The notes under the pieces are model-generated. The model saw nothing but the letters and a program-made list of their open reading frames with translations. It made no database searches and was not told the origin of the DNA. Of a DNA stretch of 64,000 bases, positions 1 to 15,436 are shown piece after piece (the stretch's first letter is position 1; each line of letters opens with the position of its first letter). Location: NCBI GenBank assembly GCA_034687125.1, contig JAQGBZ010000052.1, forward strand, positions 186,001-250,000, read 5' to 3'. Source of the DNA: Neelides folsomi (taxonomy: Eukaryota; Arthropoda; Collembola; Neelipleona; Neelidae). The position numbers and the translations under genes were made by a program.

Positions 1-1946
1 GGAATAAGAGCGAATGTCAGACAAAGTGGAACAAGAAAAGGGAGAGAATTTAGGAAAAATATTTCGCAAAGGAAAACCCTGATTCTGGGAACGATTGAAC
101 AAAGTTAGTATGAATTCTATGAAGAGAATGAGGAGAGAGATTTAACACTGATAGGACAATCTCGTCTATTGTACTAGGATGAGTAAATCCCCGCGAATTA
201 AGTATGGTTAGTGAAGAGGATTCTCTGACTCACTATTTATTATAAATTGAGACGAGAATAATTATTTCTTGTGAAACTCCCATTCACCGACTGAGGGGAA
301 GAAGAGCGATTGCATTATAAAATATCTTCTTATTTACCTTTAACCATCTTCATGTGTCTCTTTATTGAGGATCTTTAACTATTGTTATTCTGATCCTTAT
401 TGTTATTACACTTTTATGCATTCTAACAATACTTCTTCGCTGTCTTTATTCATTTATTTATTATTATTACCCTTCTACTTTTACTACATAAATGCACAAA
501 GCATCAAAGCATAGAAGAATGAAAGTTCTATCAAATAAAGCATAGTTATAAATTTATAAAATATTCAAGATGCTTCCATGTACCTTAGTTAAATATAAGG
601 GATAGTTAAAGTCAGTTAAAAGCTTTGCTAAAGCTGGTGCATGTGGATTAGCAATTCTCCTCAGTAACCACTTCAAGACCGTGAGACTTCCAATTATCAT
701 TTCAACAATCAAATAATCGAGAATAGAACATGGAATATTATTCCATACATTCCGAACACCAGTTTACTTATATGAACCATATATAAGAAAATGTAAGGAT
801 GAGTGTTGTATAACAATAACGTAATTGGAATATTTTAAAATTATAAAAATGGTATAATTTATTTTCATATGTACATTAAATGCATTGGTGAATTAGGAAA
901 ATAATGTGATATTTATTATGCACGAAGTAGGTGAATAAGTGAAGATGGAATTGCAGTGTGCATTTGAAGTGTGTCATTGAGGAGTCTTCACTTTGAACAA
1001 TGGGATTTTTATTGTTACTTGGTTTTCCCCCCTCAGCCTGAGGGCCTCAGGTAAGAAAAATGCAATGGGAGAGGTGGAATTTGAAATCTAAATAAATTTA
1101 ATGGATCGAGGTTGAATGTCAAGACAAGGGGGGAAATTGGAAGGGATAGTTCTCATATTGAATCTTTTATTTAATATGCAATTCACTTTTATGCACCATA
1201 TTAAGAGGGCAATTAAGTTCAAGAAAGGTTATGTGCATCAAATTAAGATGGTTAAAAAGATAAAATATTACCAAAGATTGTTTAATGGCCATTCTTATAT
1301 TTGAAATGGAAGGGCTGTGTTTAAAACTGGCCATTCGAAATGTTCACTTTCATTGTTCCTTTGTTCTGTTGTTTTAGGTTTGATGATGACAAATTGGTTC
1401 TTATATTGCAGTGGAAGTGGTCTTGGCATTTGCTCATGAATTTATTATTTACATGAAGTAGGGCGTTCTGAATCTCAATTTAATTTCAAGCAAATAAAAC
1501 TTGAAACATTTACTGGCCTTACTGGAGCTATTAAGAGCTGTTCATTTTTTAAGCAATGAAAACAGATTTCTTTCCGCTTCAAAAGATAAAACTGATACCA
1601 AGTGATTGTTGAACCAATTTATGTTACAAATTTAAATGATACCAGGTTAGAAAATAACAATTACATTAAGTAAGAATTATGAATTTAAAAAACGCAACAT
1701 TGATTGTAAAATATTGTATATTTATTAATAGTTTATTGGTTAAATGCTGTAATAATTTATTTTTGGGCAACATTTAAATTAATGAAATTATTCAATATTT
1801 TCTCTATAACTTACAAAGCCAGAACTGAAAATCATTTTGCCAGACCTAAATTCCTATCTCAAAAATATTTTGTATACTTGGTCTGGCAAAATTATTTTTC
1901 ATTCCGATAGGTTCCTTTACAATTAATTTCAGCCTATTTTAAAATT
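1..1946. other. Intergenic, no gene supported
   Basis: AT-rich sequence with frequent stops in all frames. A 7+7 bp near-palindrome with a one-base centre lies at 1037-1051 and ends in a good splice-donor-like CAG|GTAAG, but I could not attach an open frame to it. An inverted repeat at 1827-1900 is listed separately. Part of the right edge should be the 3' untranslated region of the minus-strand SLC26 gene. Confidence 0.6.
1827..1900. repeat. Inverted repeat 3' of the SLC26 gene
   Basis: The arm ATTTTGCCAGACC (about 1834-1846) is matched exactly by GGTCTGGCAAAAT (about 1880-1892). Weaker pairing extends outward over the adjoining AT-rich bases, with a loop of about 33 nt. It starts roughly 50 bp downstream of the SLC26 stop codon, so it may be a 3' UTR hairpin or a small mobile-element relic. 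Confidence 0.6.
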
Positions 1947-4448
1947 TCAGTTAAATTCATAATCCGATTCTGACTCTGATACATTTATGGAAACTTTTGA
2001 AATTTTCCTTTCTCTTTCCTCTGCAGTGTCCATTAGAGCAATTGGAGTCTCCCTTGGAATATTAAGAGCGTCCAATTCAGTTTCCAATTCTTGTTCAGAT
2101 TCACAAATGATGAAGGGAGTTGAAGAATAAGACAAAAGCCCTGTTAAAATCCGAACAACGGACGGTTTGGCTCTCATCAACAACAACGCTTGTCCTCTTT
2201 GATTAAACTCAACAAACAAATCCCTAAGTCCCTAAAAATCCAAAATGCCATTGGTTAATAATAATTTAAATTAAATAATATTAATTATAAAATAATATTA
2301 CTAGATAAATCGCATAGGTTAAATAGTCAAATTGAAATAAATTCTGTTCAAACCTCAGCAGCAGTAAAATCTGCAAATTGAATATGTTGACAATGGATGA
2401 CCACCGGTAAATAATGTCTCGCATAAGTTCTTCCACATTTCTTAACAATGTACATTGTATAGTCAATAGATGGAAAAACCAAGCTCCGGTCCAAATCCAC
2501 CAAAATGAATTCCGATCCTTTCGTCGTTGTTCCGCTCTTCACCCGGATTCCCGGTCTGGCTGCATAAAATAGCAAATAAAATACCGAAATCACAGCTCCG
2601 ACCAAAATCCCCCACGGGAGTCCGACAAACAAAGAAACGAAGAATGTCCCGCCCCAGGCGACAACATCGCTTCTTTTAGTCTTCCACATAGGGATTACTA
2701 TTCCAAAATCGATCATTCCAGCCACAGCGTAAACAATGACAGCTCCCAAACCCGCCATGGGGATTTTTGCAAAAACGGGCATTAGACATTGGAGCGAAAC
2801 GAGGACGAGGACTCCGGTGAGGAGACCGCCAAGAGGGGTTTTGGCTCCAGATGCTTTATTCACCGTTGTTAAACTTAAACTCCCGGTAGTGGCCAATCCT
2901 CCGAAAAATGAATTGGCGATGTTGGTCAGCCCGAGAGCAATTAATTCTTGGTTGGCATCCACGCGCTTTCCGCCATCTCCACATTTGGCACTTGTTACGT
3001 GTTCCATGATGGCTAGTAGTGGCATTACGACCAAAGCCGAACTGCAATTTTTGAAAAAATCTTGCAAGGAACACAAACCTCCGTCAAAGGAAATGTATGG
3101 GATGGAGAATTGAGGAAGTCCAGATTGCAATTCATCTATTTATCCAAAAATTGTTATTAATTTTATATTCAATAAATTATTATTTTTTAATTTATTATTT
3201 TTGGTCGTTTTATTTATTTTTATTTTATTAATTTATTTTCAAAATAGAGTTAATAAATAGATAAATGGGAGATTCCTGTAATAATTAATTTAAATTATCG
3301 ATAGTGCAGTGTAAAAATATTGTATTTAAATTTAAAATCTGATTAATTATTTTCTTTACCAACAACATTGAATTCATTTCCTTCTGGTCCTTTCCAAAAA
3401 AAGATCATTGCAGTCCACAAACAAATGACCACGGCACTCCTGGCAGCCGAAATGAGCTTAACTGCATAAGAAGTCTTTTCGGATAATTCTCCAAAGATTT
3501 TCTTCAAAATCAATGGGAGATTTTGGAAGAAAAGGAGGAAAGCGAAAGTGGCAAGGGAGAGAAGCGAATCTCCCCAATTAATCTTATGAATATGACGAAT
3601 AAATCCACCAATCAAATCCACAATCCCATCAGAATCATAACGAATCCCAAATAGTTCTTTTAACTGCGTAGATGCAATTGTAATGGCGGCTGCGGATGTG
3701 AATCCGCTCATTACTGGACGAGAAATAAAGTTTACCACAAAACCTGTTCATAAAAAAAGTTATTAAAAGTTATTAAACTTATTTTTTCGATAATTCGTAG
3801 TTGATGTTTTCAAATTTCCCATTACCAAATTGAAGAATTCCCATCATCAACGTTATAATTCCCATTGCCAATGAGAGCAAAACTGCGAAACGCTTTCCAT
3901 AAGTGTAAGTCATAATTGCTAAAATGGCTGTTGGGCCGATTTTAATTTCCATCACAGATCCCAAAAATATATAAATAAAGGATCCCATAAACGAAGCATA
4001 AAGCCCAGTCTAAAATAAAAAAAGCTATGATTCAACTAACATTCAGAGGGAAATGGATACCTAATAAAGTCCTAATAATTGTAATTTATAAAATCAATTT
4101 GTTATAAATATCTAAACAACTTTTTTATTTAGTTACAATTAATTTTATTTTATTGCAACTTGCCTGTTTCTCCAAATGAGCAACACTTGCATACGCAAGC
4201 CCTTGTGGTAAAATGGTCAAACTCACAGTGATCCCAGCAATTACATCAAGAATCAATTTATCAATTCCATAAGTTTTGCTCCATGAAAAAATCGGGAATT
4301 TGGACTTCACTACTTTGGTGAATTTGTCTTTTAACCCTGAATCCCTCACATTGAAACTGAGTTCACTCGCTGCTGTGTCGGTCTTTGACGAACTCAATCC
4401 CGTCGCCAAATTGGCTGAAGTCCAAGTTCGGACCAATTGGGTCTTCAT
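1947..4448 (-). CDS. SLC26 family anion transporter (SLC26A11-like)
   Basis: A predicted plasma-membrane anion (sulfate-type) transporter of 639 aa. Exons on the minus strand are 4448-4164, 4009-3826, 3743-3360, 3135-2354 and 2231-1947, and all phases agree. The SLC26 signature PQGLAYA is at residues 81-87, followed by GLYASF and the conserved VVNFISRP/GFTSAAAITI segment. Multiple hydrophobic spans fill residues 65-470. A C-terminal STAS domain lies at about 490-590 (FILVDLDRSLVFPS, then HIQFADFTAAEGLRDLF). ATG at 4448 is chosen over an in-frame GTG at 4457; the context CAAAATGAAG is favourable and an in-frame stop lies just upstream. Intron 1 appears to use a GC-AG boundary (CAG|GCAAGT), and only this junction restores the family sequence. 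Length matches SLC26A11-type proteins (about 600 aa). The substrate is inferred from the family only. Confidence 0.95.
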
Positions 4449-5267
4449 TTTGGCCACTTAACATGGAAAGTAAAAGAGCCACGCGACGATCCAACGTCAT
4501 TTATATTTATATCAAATAATTTTAATTTAAATCTCAATTAAACGAAGTAAATTTAAAATGATTTAAGTGATTTAAATTAAAGCTATTTAAATATCATGTT
4601 GAGAAATCACTTTCTGGGGATTTCCATAATTCAATAGATCCAATAAGGTAAGCTGATGTTGAGATGAAAAGATCGGCAGACTCCACGTCAAGAATGAACT
4701 TCAAAATAACATCTTTTGTAATGGAAATGAAGACACATTTTAAAAACTAAATATTCATAGGAAAATATCAAACATGTTGCCTTCAATGGAGTAAGTTGGA
4801 ATTTTTGAATGAGAAAAGACTCACGATTAAAATTTAATAAATAAATAATTTAAATCAAGGATAAATATTTATTATACATACAATAACTGCAAAATTTTGA
4901 TTATTTGAGGAATGTGTAAAAAACTTTAATTATTTAACACGTATTCAACCTTAAACCTTATACAACTTTGGCAATTTATTTCATTTGTACATGTTTAGAT
5001 TTATTTAAACCCAAGATAAGCATTAAAAGATGTTTGTTGTATTACTACAATTAAATACAAATTTATATCAATGATTGTCTTTCGATTTTATGAATATTAA
5101 TGCAAAATAAAAATTTGTTATGAGAAATGTAACGTTCAAACTTTATTTAACTTTTTGAATAATGAATATAATGTATTACATTCTAGTTTTAGGATAATCA
5201 CGATTATATTTAATGTTAAAGATATAAAATTAAAGTGTAATTAATTTATATTTAAATTGTTATTTTT
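4449..5267. other. Intergenic between SLC26 and SGSM3-like genes
   Basis: About 0.8 kb of AT-rich sequence between the 5' end of the SLC26 gene and the stop codon of the next minus-strand gene. It must hold the SLC26 promoter and the 3' UTR of the SGSM3-like gene. No convincing core-promoter motif or open frame was seen. Confidence 0.6.
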
Positions 5268-8200
5268 CTAGAGATTCCAGGAAAATAAATGATGTTTAAC
5301 CAACATGTCTCGTACCGTTTTCTTCACAGTTGGATCTCCTTCTGGTTCCCCGCGTCCTCCTCGAAGCTCCCAATCAAGACTCAAATTAAATGGGAATTTG
5401 GCCAAAAGCCGCAACTCACACTTTAAACCAACCCAACCAGGGCTATTTAAAAAGCTCCACGGCTCATACCTAACAAATCAAAATTATATCAATTTCAATT
5501 AAATTAATTCCACTTAAAATAACTCCAATTAAAATAATTAATACAGTCAAATTAACAAATTAACATTAATGTTAAAAGAATTAAATCTTAATCTTTACCA
5601 TTTAGAAACAACTTCAGTCGATGAAGAAATAATTTCCAACCACAAGTGCAAAACATCTTCATTCAAAGCTGCACAAACCCACGACCTTAACTTGACATCC
5701 ATTTGAACTTTTGTGTGGCTTCGATTAACAGTTTCAACCGATCGATACAATAGCTGAAAATTAGATAACATAAATAATATTAAATATTAAAAACAGATTA
5801 ATCAAACTTTTAAATAATTAACTAAATAATCAATAAAATGAATTTTATTTAAAAACCTCCTCGGGACTTAAAACTCTTCCATCTTCATCCAAGCGGAATG
5901 TCTTGCAGAGTACGAGTCTCGAATGGACGGAACCATAATCCTTTTCAACTTCCTTCGCTGCAACTTCCTCAATAAAAAGCCAAGGGTGAATTGGGCCAAC
6001 AGTAGACGAAGGCTTTTTGATCCCGTGCTCCAAGATCCTTTTCACTGCTGGGCATAGCGATCCTCTTACAAGATCAGCAACGCTTTCTGTAACTCCATCA
6101 TCCCCAGCCCCGCTATATTCTTTTCCTCTCTCGTCCAAAACACTGACGAACTTTGCCGGAAACCAACCCCTTAATCCGTTTAATTCACCAACCCAACAAT
6201 CTTCATCCTTCCAACTGATCAAAGTAATTAGATCATTTTTACGAAATCCTAATTCATCATCATCGCGTCTTTCGAAATCTAAAAGTTAAATGTTAATAAT
6301 GGATTTAAAAATTATTTTATTAGTTTGAATGTAGGCTCTGTTGATTAACCTAATATAAATAATTATAATTGAGATATTTAAATACCAATTAATGCTTTGG
6401 CCCGTTTTTCTCTTTCTCTTGTAAGCCCTTCGTTGAATTTGGCATGATCGAGTGCGTGGCTCTCAACGGAGAAATCAGGCTCAAGGGGTAAATCCGCAAA
6501 CCGAGGATCCAAATTCGCAAAATGTCGACCGATTGATTCAATCGATTCGTGTAAATCGATAAGTAGTTCTGAAATATAATTCATTATTCAACCAAGTTAA
6601 TTTTAATCTAATCTATAATGTATTATTAAGACACATAATTTATTATTAAAAATTTGGATTCACTTTGTAGGTCAAAAATATTTGGTGATGTAAATTTTAT
6701 ATGCTAACCTGTTTGTCTAACGTTCTTATTTTTCATATCAATTTTCTTTGATTTGGCTGCAGTGAAAAGAGTGTTGAGTAAAGATGGGGGATTCGGCCCT
6801 GAATATTTCGTTTCCCTCTTTTTTAGTCTTCGGGGTCCTGAAGGGGAAAATAATGAGTTGGCCGAGGGAAGCAAAGCTGCTGCACGTTGACGTTCAGCAT
6901 TCAAACTCCGTGTGTCGATGCTTTCAAAGGCGTCCAAATCAAGGGATTCAAAGTCACGAAGGGAAGCTGGCAAATCTGATAAGAAGTTGAACACATCGGC
7001 GGAATTTTGTAGGCAAACTAATGATGATTCTATAAAATAAAGTTTTTATTAAATAAAATCATTTACATTATGCTTTTATGTAAAGCATTGAACACATTGG
7101 AGTTATTAAGGACACTGCACTGATAGACAATTGAAGCAAAATAATTTCTAATAAAAATTAAATAATAAACTAAAAAGTTGACAATTTATAATTAAAAGTT
7201 AATTTTATTTAAAATTTCTAATATCAATTCCCTTAAATATCATGTAAAATATAAAATCTCCGCACATATTGAAAAGTTAATTGCGTCTCAATAATTGCCA
7301 ATTTCCATTCATTTTCCTTGGGCATTTTCTCAGTTTGAATTGGGATTACAAAACTTGCTTTTATGCAAAGAATCGACATAGCATAGTTAACTTTATTCGA
7401 ATTCTACTCATTCCATTAATATAAAAATGATTTTTAATTTTTAATCTCCTTACTTTTCAAAGATTTAATTGTAATTAAAGTTACTCAAACCGAAATTTAT
7501 TTAATGTTTTTCAATAGTGTATGTTAGAAGCTGCGCTCAAACAGAATCCTTCAAAGGGAACTTTTCATTTGAAAAAGTCAGCATTTAGCGTTTTGGTTTA
7601 CCTTATTGTTTTTTTTCAATTTAATATTTCATTTACTTTTTTACTTAATTGTAATTAACAATCTGAAAAGATGGGAGATAAGAAATTAAAAATCTGTTTT
7701 ATATTAATTAAAATCCGTTAATTCGAATCAAACCAACTTTCTATGAACAATTCTTTTTCTTAAATTAGATTCAACGAGTTGATTCAAAAGGTAAGAAATT
7801 TCGTATATAAGATGATAGGAAATAATTAATTAATTTAAATTCAAATAACTTGTTAAATTTTAAGTAGATTTGGATTTTAAGCTTCAGTTTATCTCAATAA
7901 AGATATTAGAATTCCAATAAAATTAACTTTTCTATATAAAATTAGTCATATTAATACATTAAGAATAATTTTTATTTACTAAAGCTTGTACTGTAATAAT
8001 GCTTTAACGCCTTTAAGTTAAATAAAAAAAACCTCAGTCGTAATAAAATGATATCTCATACATATATAGTATAATATTTTAATTCCAATTACCTTTCCAT
8101 TTGATAAGTGCTAAAGTGAATTTGAAAATCATTGTGTCTCCTTCAGCAAACAGAAGGTCCCAAAGTCTCAAGAGTATTTTCACATGAACCACCGAAGCAA

Positions 8201-10050
8201 ATAAAGACAAGAACCAAGGAGTCGCAATGAGCCCAACATCAATGTCATGCTCCTTCAACAAATTCCCCAATGCGGGAAAGAAATTGGCAATATATTCAGC
8301 CAACACCAAAGAATCCGTTCGAACCCCGATGAAATTTGGTGTAAAATAAGTGGAAGGCAAAAGATCCTCCACAATTGCAACTCCCATCCACCAAGTTTCT
8401 TCTTCTTCCATCAATAACAAAAGATGGGCCAAAATGGTAGGAATTGGTTGTGAATATCCAATATCTGGATAAAGCCATCCAATCCCACGGACCAATCTCC
8501 GCAATCTTGGAATTCCTGGTCCTTCCCCTGTCCCAAAAGCTGCATTTGTTGGGAGAATCCTCGGAAGATCTTTTTCCATCTCTTTTGACCAACTTTGACT
8601 TGTCACTGTTGATTCTCGAACTACGAAGGGATACGGCGGCCCTGAAGATTTCTTCTCAAAACCTGAGGTCAACCGGAGCCATAGTTGTGGCCGAAGTGAA
8701 TGGGGAATTCCTTTGTCGCGTTTGATCATTTGGGAGAGTTTTTCTGTGAGGGGAATTCGAAGAGGGAGAGAATCCCATGATAAATCTAATACTTCTTCTC
8801 GGGAATGGGAAAATTCTAAATATGCGATCCATTGCAATCTAAAGAATTAATTAAAAAAGCAAAGCCGTTTTAATATTAATTTTTAATTTGAATTGTAAAT
8901 TAAGTAAATTAAAATAATTAGGTAGTTCATTTTGATGTGAAATGAAAGAATCAATAGGATATAAAAATGTTTTTTATACCTTGCTGAAGGATCTTCAACA
9001 AAAGGCCTTAACAATTGATTGGAACTTTCTTCTGGTCCATCTTCTTCCTCGATCCTGAATCCAAGCTCATCGTACGGGGCATCGGCGTCTGGTGTGATAT
9101 TCGGCGGGGTCATAGATTGTGTAAGGGCGGAAAAGGGAACTCCAGGCTTTGGACTTCGCATTGCGGAAAGTCCCGTTTTCTCGGCCAAAACCTCCGGCTC
9201 CCCTTCGTCACTCGCAGACTCCACCAAAGCAAACTTCTGAAATCCCACAAAACACTTGCACAGCTGCCAATCCCATTCACTCACGACACTTAATATTTAA
9301 ATCATATTCATAACGATGATCATACTAATACAGTATTATATCTCATACTAATATATCCATGTCTATACTGAACTGACATATCCAATTTGGATGATTTGAT
9401 ATGCAATGTGTAATCTACATAATATAATAAAAATAGAGTGATGAATTTGTAAGCTAATTGAATTGTTTGTAGTTGAGCTGTCATTAAATGAATAAGAATG
9501 ATAAAATATTTATGTGCAAACGAGTTCCTTATTGAAAATTTTGTTTTTCCTATATAATGCATACATGTATCTAAATTTTCTAAATAGTTATCTAATAAAT
9601 ACATATTGAATAAAAATAAATAAATATGAGTATTATAAGATGTGATACAATGCATAGTTATTGGTAAGTGGTTAACTATTTTATATTCTTTATAATATTT
9701 CTTTTATAAATATGATGGTAATAATAGAAAAGTAATTATCTAATCAAACTCTCTCTTGTTATCTATTAGAAAGTTATTAAAATAAATGTGATGCAATATA
9801 GAAATTTTGTAGGCTAATCAGGATAAATTAAAACTACTATTATATTACAATTGTTTTGGTCAAATGATTCTAAAATAAAGAATTCGAGAATGCTTTTTAA
9901 CTTGGAGAAAGTTGAGAGTGAATGGTGAAAGAAAGTTTATAATTGTAATTGAAGGTAATGAAATAATTGTCTTACAAGTCCATTGTTGACACCGACGTAT
10001 CCTTTTCGGTCATTGGCATTGGCCTCAAAAAGAGATTTAGCAAATTCCAT
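5268..10050 (-). CDS. SGSM3-like TBC / SH3 / RUN domain protein
   Basis: A homologue of small G-protein signalling modulator 3, a cytoplasmic Rab/Rap-linked adaptor. Exons are 10050-9976, 9236-8980, 8838-8093, 7029-6709, 6568-6386, 6278-5857, 5753-5599 and 5469-5268, giving 761 aa (human SGSM3 is about 750). The TBC domain lies at about residues 155-350 and starts [15 protein letters not shown] coiled linker is followed by an SH3 domain near 506-550 ([18 protein letters not shown]) and a RUN domain at about 575-755 ending [11 protein letters not shown]. The arginine-finger motif MEKDLPR is kept, but the glutamine-finger YxQGTG is changed to YSQPIP (see findings). The SH3 and RUN parts are strikingly conserved. 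Exon 1 (25 codons, good donor GTAAGA, phase 0) is the least certain; the alternative start is the internal Met at 9161. Confidence 0.95.
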
Positions 10051-11153
10051 GATGGGAAGTGTAGGTCAACATCTGTTTGGAACGGAATTTTCCTCCTTGT
10101 GTGGGAGAAGAAATCGATCACTCCCCGCCCCACCTTCCCCCCTTTCTCCAGTTTCCCTCTCTTATCTCCCCACAACTTCCAATATTTACAACACACGCAC
10201 CGGCAAAAAGTTAACTTCACTTCTCAATAAATATTTTTATGCCAAAATGGTTATATGCAGTATTCTATTTTTGATTACATATTCTGTTAGATTACCTAAG
10301 CACGCTCCTCCATTTAAATTATAATACCAATCACTATTATGATTTTCTTTCACCAAATGAAAGGATGTATTAAAATAATACTTTACATGAAAAGATTAGA
10401 AAGCTCTCGTGTTCATGCAAATAAGTTCAATTTTATTGCGTAATGCTTTCTTTCATCTGGATATATATATCCAGATGAAAGAAAGAGATTGGAAGATTGA
10501 GAGAGATTTTTATTAATTCTATTAATATTGTGACAAAATTATATTTAAAATTATCAGCAAAGCATTATTTTGTATTTGTAGACAAAGAAAACCATCAACA
10601 AAATTAGATCAACATGTAATTTTATCTTTTCAATTTTCCTTAATAATAAACGCAGTCAGATTTTTAATTTTCTTAATGTTACATAATTGAGAATTTTCTA
10701 TATTTATAAAAAAAGGAATGCAGAAATAAAAAAAAATAATTTATAAAAATTATAATTTTTTGTATATTTATATTGAAATGGTTTTTCACCTAGTGATAAG
10801 TGAACCAGAGAGTGATTAAGTGAATTTCGACTACATACATATTTTAATTGAAAATGCTTTAATATATAAAGTTAAAACGAGTGAATTATGCAATAAATGA
10901 TTTATTTAATTAATATTAGGTACCCACGTCCCTTTAATTCAATTAAAAGCAAAAAATAAAACAATTTTTTGAATAGCACAGCTATCGTCCCATGAAAGAT
11001 AAGATTAGAATTCCAGCACTCTTTGCGTCATATTTTGAGATACCACATTTGGTAATTGTGTAACAATTTAACAATTAAGCATAGTTCCCTAATTGAACCA
11101 AAAATATATTTAAAAACATCAACATCATTTTAAAACCCTTTTAAAAATCCTTC
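10051..11153. other. Intergenic with promoter region and palindrome
   Basis: It separates the start of the SGSM3-like gene from the GALE stop codon. Bases 10051-10200 are GC-richer than their surroundings and probably form the 5' UTR/promoter of the SGSM3-like gene. The rest is AT-rich apart from the 40-bp palindrome listed next. No gene was seen. Confidence 0.6.
10446..10485. repeat. Perfect 40-bp palindrome
   Basis: The first half CTTTCTTTCATCTGGATATA is followed immediately by its exact reverse complement, centred between 10465 and 10466 with no spacer. The symmetry stops at both ends (10445/10486 mismatch). It lies between two minus-strand genes, roughly 0.4 kb upstream of the SGSM3-like start. 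Confidence 0.95.
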
Positions 11154-14924
<3,771 letters not shown>

Positions 14925-15400
14925 TTGAGTTCTGGCTCTACTCTACGAGACTTTAATCACAAGGATATGTTTAGTGAAAAGGCGAGGAGTAACTTTAAGT
15001 TGCCGGAATGCCACTGTAGTTTCATCCAAAGATGTGTAAACCTCGACTACTACGAATATGTCAAACTCGACATCGAACTCCTAAATATGCTTGCAGTGAC
15101 AGTGACAAGAGGACCAAAGACACGGATAAAAAACTCATAATAAAATCTCCCAGGACCCTATGACTACTACTGGGACGAGAAATGAATTTTTTGAGGAACG
15201 ACAAGGAATTGGACAAAGACACTTTTGATCATGTCAGGGATGTTTAGAAATGGTGAAAGTCAAAACTGCCATAATTGAACTCGAATTGGTCATATTAGAA
15301 TAATTGGGTAAAAGATTCAAAAATCTCCATGGAATAACAGGCCACGCTTGGGATATTATAAATAGCGAGAAAACCAAAATTCGGATATTTTATTTTATTG
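14925..15400 (+). pseudogene. Degraded protein-coding remnant, family unknown
   Basis: Protein-like sequence continues across this block only by jumping between frames and through stops. Successive pieces read LDYYEYVKLDIELL, then KYACSDSDKRTKDTDKKL in the next frame, then NFLRNDKELDKDTFDHVRDV, then MVKVKTAIIELELVILE and LHGITGHAWDIINSEK. The composition (charged, few stops outside the breaks, higher GC than flanks) is that of former coding sequence. I do not recognise the family. A mobile-element protein or a duplicated gene fragment are both possible. Confidence 0.4.
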
Positions 15401-15436
15401 AAAAATAATTAAGATTTATTAATTAAGTATTATAAA

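Noticed and set aside
1116-1304. Short plus-strand open frame
   Set aside because: No usable family pattern, starts without ATG, AT-driven composition.
2736-3113. Plus-strand open frame inside the SLC26 gene
   Set aside because: Antisense shadow of the largest SLC26 exon.
9320-9655. Minus-strand open frame of about 110 codons
   Set aside because: Lies in intron 1 of the SGSM3-like gene; Tyr/Ile/Leu-rich AT composition with no domain.
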